A DNA stretch of 64,000 bases. Origin: Lycium barbarum (lineage: Eukaryota; Streptophyta; Magnoliopsida; Solanales; Solanaceae). The translations under genes were made by a program, and so were the position numbers. The notes under the pieces were generated by a model. That model was given only the letters and a program-made list of their open reading frames with translations, made no database searches and was not told the origin of the DNA. Position 1 is the stretch's first letter. Every line of letters begins with the position of its first letter. Of this stretch, positions 59,178 to 64,000 are shown piece by piece. The DNA is taken from contig NC_083347.1 in assembly GCF_019175385.1 (NCBI RefSeq), positions 122,148,124 to 122,212,123 on the forward strand, read 5' to 3'.

Positions 59178-61250
59178 TTAGTGCACAACAATTATCTTGA
59201 CTCTTATTACAAAGCAAAGAATCACATGACTCATAAGAAGAATGACTATAATCCAATTAGAATTTCCATCAAGCGAACTTGAAGGAAAGAAAGTAAGAGG
59301 ATTAGTGATTTTATCTTGTATAGCTTTAATTAGTTCTTCTTTACCTTTGTTTTCATCATTTAATCTCATTTGTTCTCTTGAAGTAGTAGATTTGGTCTTT
59401 TGAGATTCCTTCATGTGTGGAAAGTCTCCCAAGATTGGCTTCATTACATCTTCACCTCCAAGAGTACCTACAAAAGAAATTACACAACTAGAAGACGGAC
59501 TAGCATTAGAGTAAGAGTGAGTTAGAATAAGAAGTAACCTCACTCAAACTCTCTTGGTTTTCACTCACTTCAACTTCATGTCTCTCTTTTCTAACGATTT
59601 CTCTCCTTTCTTTTGGCAACCCACTCACAACTCTCAACACAAGCTCTCCTTTTTCCACTCTTGAGATGCCACTTGTCACTTTCTTACTCCTCTCAATCTT
59701 TTCTCTCTCAAGTTTCATTAAAGTTGGACAAGGCCCAAGAATTACCTTAGAAGGATTGGGGTGACTTTTCACTATGACCTTGTATTTTTTACTTGGAGAA
59801 TCTCCAAACTCAACTTGACATTTAGCTTTTGTGTCTCATGCACTAATTCTTGCTTTTCTTGTCATTGCCAACATCCCCAAATAACCTTTTTTCACCTTCA
59901 CATGTGTTAAAGGTCTCAAAGCATACCTTTGTTGTTCAAGAACGGCTTGACACTTGTTAGTCTAGCTATCATCGGTCATTTCTTTCTTGCATACGTCAAA
60001 TTCTTACCAAGTAGTAATTAACAAGCTCTAATTGGGATGACATCACATACTACTTCAATTTGAAAATGCCCAATTTGAAACTTTATCAATACACGCTTTG
60101 TAAACTCTAAAGCACATTTTTCATTCAACCATGGCAAAGTGTATGGTTGAGGATCATTCCAAGTCTTCAACTTAAATTGTTCAACTATGTTCAAACTTGC
60201 AACACTTATACAACTCTTTTCATTTATGACTATGGCACAAACATTATCCCTAATTCCAGTGGCAGATCTAAGATTTTCACTGCAGAGGGAGGGTGGGGGG
60301 TGGGGGGGGGGGGGGGTTTCGAAACCACTGAACTGACCTCTACTCTTGTCTTCAGGGTATTCAAAAACTATATATGTACATACAATATAAAAAATAAATT
60401 ATACATATAGTGTAATGTTTTGTCGAGGGTGTTCAAGTGAACACCCTCGTTGGGCCCTAGATCCGCCCGCCCTGCATAATTCTATACTTAGAATGAAACA
60501 AGTGTTTTTTTGCTTCCACAAGTTTATCTATACATCTTTCATCACACCCATGATTCTTAACAAAATGATCACCTTTAACCACAACACTAAGGTTAGCATA
60601 CCACTGTGGATCATACCAATCACGCTCATACTTAACATAAGACAAACTTGTATTAGAATGAAAAACATTAGACACTTTAGCACAAGTAGGAGTTGTGAAC
60701 TCTCTTCTTCTCACATGTCTATTACCACTTCTTCCAACAAAAGAAAGGTAACATCCTCCGCTACTACTATTATGTTTAGGATTGAAAATACTAGGGGTAG
60801 ATGAACTTGAATACCCTTCACCGACACTACCATAGCCACTAGAAGATGAATACTCCCTAGAATTATCCTCTAACCATCATACTCATTTTCACTATACTCT
60901 ATGATCATATTCCTCACAAGCAAAGTATGTAAAAGAATTATACCTTGTAGCATCATCAACCTTATGTTCTTGACTAGAGGCATGGGACTTTTCATGCTCA
61001 CATTCATTTTCATAAGCTCCATAATATTCATGTTCTCCAACATCTTCACCATAGTAACCTTCCCTTTCATTGTATGTACCACAATTTTCATTTGTTCCAT
61101 AATCATTATCATAATATTCCCCATCTTCATCATAGCCATAATCTTCAAAATCATTGTCACAAGGACTATCCGAAGCAATAGACAATATTTCAAACATAAA
61201 CAAAGTGTTAGTAACGAAAGGACCTCAACAATGCACTTTCTCAAGTGTAT
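59178..61250 (-). pseudogene. Gypsy-type gag/protease relic
   Basis: Read right to left: an acidic, Tyr-rich stretch (60892-61203), a degraded linker, a stretch with YERDWYDPQWYANLSVVVKG (60457-60714), then a retroviral-type aspartic protease-like region at about 59990-60250. There ISVASLNIVEQFKLKTW, YTLPWLNEKC and IEVVCDVIPIRAC correspond to the conserved core of plant gypsy proteases, but the expected catalytic DGGS is NEKS here and a stop follows RAC. Downstream frames (59506-59772 and 59178-59543) are Lys/Glu-rich. A hAT MITE splits the protease region. Confidence 0.65.
60257..60474. mobile_element. hAT-type MITE with long G run
   Basis: Ends CAGTGGCAGATCTAAG and the complement of CAGGGCGGGCGGATCTAGG; 8-bp flanks CCTAATTC and CATAATTC (one mismatch). 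It contains a G-rich tract of about 30 bp at 60284-60317, and near 60425-60450 a hairpin GAGGGTGTTC/GAACACCCTC. Confidence 0.8.
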
Positions 61251-61358
61251 CACTCAAAATGATAGTTGTAATAGTCCAGTCCACTAGTGATATTTTTCGC
61301 TTTGAGCCTAGGTCCGCCCGGCTTTAAAATGAGTCACTAGGGTGTAAGGCTTGCTTAT

Positions 61359-61400
61359 TTATATACCCAACATCTCTCATGTGCTTTGCCGATGTAGGAC
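61359..61400 (-). promoter_or_regulatory. snRNA-type promoter (USE-like box plus TATA) in TRIM LTR 1
   Basis: On the minus strand GTCCTACATCG (61390-61400) matches the plant snRNA upstream element GTCCCACATCG at 10 of 11 positions. TATATAA (61359-61365) lies 24 bp downstream. Confidence 0.6.
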
Positions 61401-61686
61401 TTTTCTCCTAAGCTGGGGCGTCACATACACCCCCTCTTATGAACTCAACGTCCTCGCTGAGATTTTTCCCACCGTATATGATTTTCCTAGACTCAACACT
61501 AAGGTTTGCCGCGCCTACCTGGGATTTGCCTAAACTCAGTTGAATTCTGACCCATCATCGCCAAGGGTGACACAAGAGTGGATTTGTTACCATTTGTAAC
61601 AGTCCAGCCTACTAGTGATATTATCCGTTTTGGGCCTAGGCCCACACTGCTTTAAAATACGTCACTAGTGTGTAAGGCCTGCTTAC

Positions 61687-61728
61687 TTATATACCCAACA
61701 TCTCTCCTGTGTTTTACCAATCTGGGAC
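61687..61728 (-). promoter_or_regulatory. snRNA-type promoter, degenerate copy, in TRIM LTR 2
   Basis: GTCCCAGATTG (61718-61728) matches the USE consensus at 9 of 11 positions; TATATAA (61687-61693) is again exactly 24 bp away. Confidence 0.5.
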
Positions 61729-61883
61729 TTTCCTCCTAAGTTGGGGCATCACATACACCCCCTCTTATGGACTCAGCATTCTCGCTAAGGTTTGCCCCAC
61801 GGTATGGGATTTTCCTAGACTCAACACTAAGGTTTGCCTCGCCTACCCGAGATTTGCCTAAACTCAGTTGAACTCTGACCCAC

Positions 61884-64000
61884 CATGTGACCGAGCGAAC
61901 CAACTAGCTGACTGAATCAGCATGTGGTATTATAACATATTGAATATGCTAAATAAACCAACACATGCTGATATACTGAAAAGTCTGAATGACATAAATC
62001 AAAATGTGGAAATGTTAACATAAGTATGAAGCATAAACTGTAGCCAACATGGCTTAACATGAAAAGCCTACGACTCTATCTAACTGTCACTCAAATCTAT
62101 GAAGCCTCTAATGAAGTACTGAAAACACTGTTTGTTGCTGGGACAAGCCCCCAGCCTACCTGACTGTCTGTAAATATTGAAAAACTGTAAAGTAATGATG
62201 ATTCTCCGAAAGACTGGGGTTCACCAATAAGCTGATACTGGAAATCCTAGCGAGCATATTCGTCGTCCTATAAATTGTTACCTGCATCGCGAGATGCAGG
62301 CCCCGGGCAAAAGAGACATCAGTACATTTGAATTGCAATGGTATGTAAAACAACTAAAAGAAAGAACTGTAAGTGGGGTGCTCGGGGAAAGGGCAACCCA
62401 AATCAATAAACATATAGTAAGTGTTGAAACTGAAACTGATAACTGAAATGAACAAAGAAGTAAAGTTATGAGTACTTTCTGTTCTAAATGTGGAATCACC
62501 TGTTTATAACATATGGCCTTGGGCCTATAAAACATATGACCTCGAGCCCATATAACGTGTGGTCTCAGGCCCATATAAGTGCACAGGTTTATGGCCTCAG
62601 GCCCAAGTATGTATACATAATTGTGGCCTTAGGCCCAAAACACATGTGTTCAACATTTAACAAGTTACATAAATGAACTGAGAATTATGCTCAAAGGTAC
62701 AACACTGACATACTGAGCAATGACTCATTGAGACATGTATTCGTGAACTAATTATGAAACCCGAAGCTTTAATTGTTTAAAAACATGCTGAGGATTCTAG
62801 ACTGAGACTCATGGGTATCAAAACAAGTCTATCTTGATTCGTGCTGAGCTCATCACAACGTTCGGAATGAAAGTCTTGAATGAACTACGAAACTAGAGAA
62901 TAGAAGTTCTGCAATTATTCAAGGAACTAAGCTTAACTATATTTCTGAGGCAATTTGTAACGCTGTACAAGAACGTGTCATAGGGAGAGTCATTAACATT
63001 CCCAAACATAGAGAGTTAGCCTCACATACCTCAACTTCCTGATCTTCAGCATAATACAACATCCATGCTTCCTTTCGACTTTAATCTATATAAACACATG
63101 TCAATGGAATCAACATTAGCAACAATACTCATGTTTTTGCCATCTAGGCATTTTATCAAACATTTGGTGGGCATAAAGCTCCACAACCTTCATAAATGGT
63201 GTTTTCTTCACCTAATTCCCATTCTATTACTTATAGGTGATTTTAGAATCTCAATTAGATAGCAGTAACACCATTTTTCATCACCCATATGATTATAACA
63301 ATCATAAGTCAACAAACCAAAACCCTACAATCATTCATATGATTCTCTTTATCAAACCTATTAACTTATCTCCCAAGAACTCATCAATTCAAAACTCTTG
63401 AATAGTCTATTATCACCGATACAAGGTTAAAATAAATTGAAGTAGGAAAGTCTTACCTTTAGACGTTCAAGTATCTCGAATTCAGATTCAAGGGTTCTTT
63501 TGTCCAAGACGAAGATTCAATGAGGATTTTAGCATTAATCTTTGTTAGAATGATGTAATAATCAATGGGGTTTGAGTAGGAAGTCACCTTGGATGCTTTG
63601 TGGAAGCCCTAGGGTGTTTTCTCTCCAAAAAGAAGGTTTAGAACGAAGTGGGAAAAGTTTTACGAAATTAGGCTTTTATAAAATTCAGGAACAATCGCTT
63701 CAAGCATAAAATGGCTTGGCGCGGCGCGTGGGGCGCAGTGGCCAGCTTCAAGCATGGTGTATTTTCTGACGGCATCAAAATTTTGAATTTTCCTGGAAAT
63801 TTGGCCTGGCGAGCCTCGCGGGGCGCTAGGCAATTCTGGCAGAGTTCAGAAAAATGGGCATAACTCCCACCACAGAGCTCCTTTTGGGCTCCATAATATA
63901 TCGTTGGAAAGGTATTTCAAAGAGATAGAACTTTCATGTTTTAAGTTTTATCAAATCCTCAACGGATTTTCACGAAATTGAGCTGAAATACAGACGTATC
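61884..64000 (-). mobile_element. Chromovirus-like LTR, truncated at both sides
   Basis: Begins inside the LTR (ATGTGACCGAGCGAACCA, which corresponds to about 20310 in the solo LTR at 20257) directly after the TRIM interior, and runs off the window. Shared landmarks: CTGGGACAAGCCCCCAGC, CACCAATAAGCTGATAC and the hairpin at 62282-62301. A TATA-like TTTTATAAAAGCC (minus) lies near 63672-63684. Confidence 0.75.

Larger units (their letters stand above)
61267..61886 (-). mobile_element. TRIM element, tandem LTR-internal-LTR-internal
   Basis: Two 163-bp LTRs (61267-61429 and 61595-61757) separated by a 165-bp interior (61430-61594); a second, truncated interior follows (61758-61886). On the minus strand each LTR starts TGTATGTGA(C/T)GCCCCA and ends GGACT(A/G)TTACA, the polypurine tract AAGAGGGGG precedes the LTR, and AATGGTAACAAATCC follows the 5' LTR as a degenerate primer site. 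No coding capacity. Left flank ATAGT; the right end is lost at the junction with the next LTR. Confidence 0.75.

Noticed and set aside
60901..61287. 128-residue Ile-rich frame, and the overlapping Met-rich frame at 60870-61253
   Set aside because: Both are alternative readings of the acidic gag-like relic; GAY-type codons yield Ile on the other strand and Met in the shifted frame.
1..64000. CRISPR array or phage-defence system
   Set aside because: The repeats are plant transposon sequences; there are no evenly spaced identical repeats with unique spacers and no cas-like frame.

Overview
The window is plant nuclear DNA, almost certainly from a member of the Solanaceae. It is AT-rich, its host exons are short and flanked by GT/AG splice sites, and it carries SINEs of the solanaceous SolS/TS and Au types, RTE-clade LINE, Ty1/copia and Ty3/gypsy elements, and Stowaway, Harbinger, hAT and Mutator MITEs. 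I see no prokaryotic gene, CRISPR array or rRNA gene. The genus (Solanum, Nicotiana, Capsicum, Lycium or another) cannot be decided from the sequence alone.

Layout. 1-4284: the 5' part of a leucine-rich-repeat receptor gene on the minus strand, running off the left edge; this is the only host gene I can reconstruct with confidence. 4469-6172: a Harbinger/Tourist-type element. 6420-12400: several kilobases of locally duplicated unknown repeat, split by a Mutator-like MITE. 13062-18411: a nearly complete but defective Ty1/copia element (minus). 19032-28322: a non-autonomous Ty3/gypsy element (minus) whose 3' LTR was split by a 2.9-kb solo LTR. 28328-31035: AT-rich spacer. 31036-36223: a decayed copia element with a 5-bp target duplication. 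36224-39335: spacer and a SIRE-like copia fragment. 39336-44050: a Tekay/Del-type LTR that received two nested solo LTRs. 44150-48173: rearranged Athila/Tat-type gypsy pieces. 48174-50450: MITEs and two candidate host exons. 50451-53100: an RTE LINE. 55224-57940: another solo LTR. 58285-58366: a candidate host exon. 59178-61250: a gypsy-like gag/protease relic. 61267-61886: a tandem TRIM element. 61884-64000: a truncated LTR running off the right edge.

The clean insertions can be ordered because target-site duplications are still legible: 11014-11631 (9 bp), 20257-23155, 31036-36223, 39400-40827, 40913-43591 and 55224-57940 (5 bp each), and 48578-48721 and 49599-49796 (8 bp each).

Three patterns deserve most attention. 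(1) Seven LTR copies of several families carry, just 5' of their TATA box, a block of short palindromic words. The words differ between related LTRs but recur between unrelated ones. (2) The copia element at 31036-36223 is studded with small hairpins whose arms vary while the loop stays close to (C/T)NGAA. (3) A 163-bp TRIM LTR carries a plant snRNA-type promoter, with a USE-like box 24 bp from a TATA box, which suggests a parallel to the Pol III promoter of Cassandra TRIMs.
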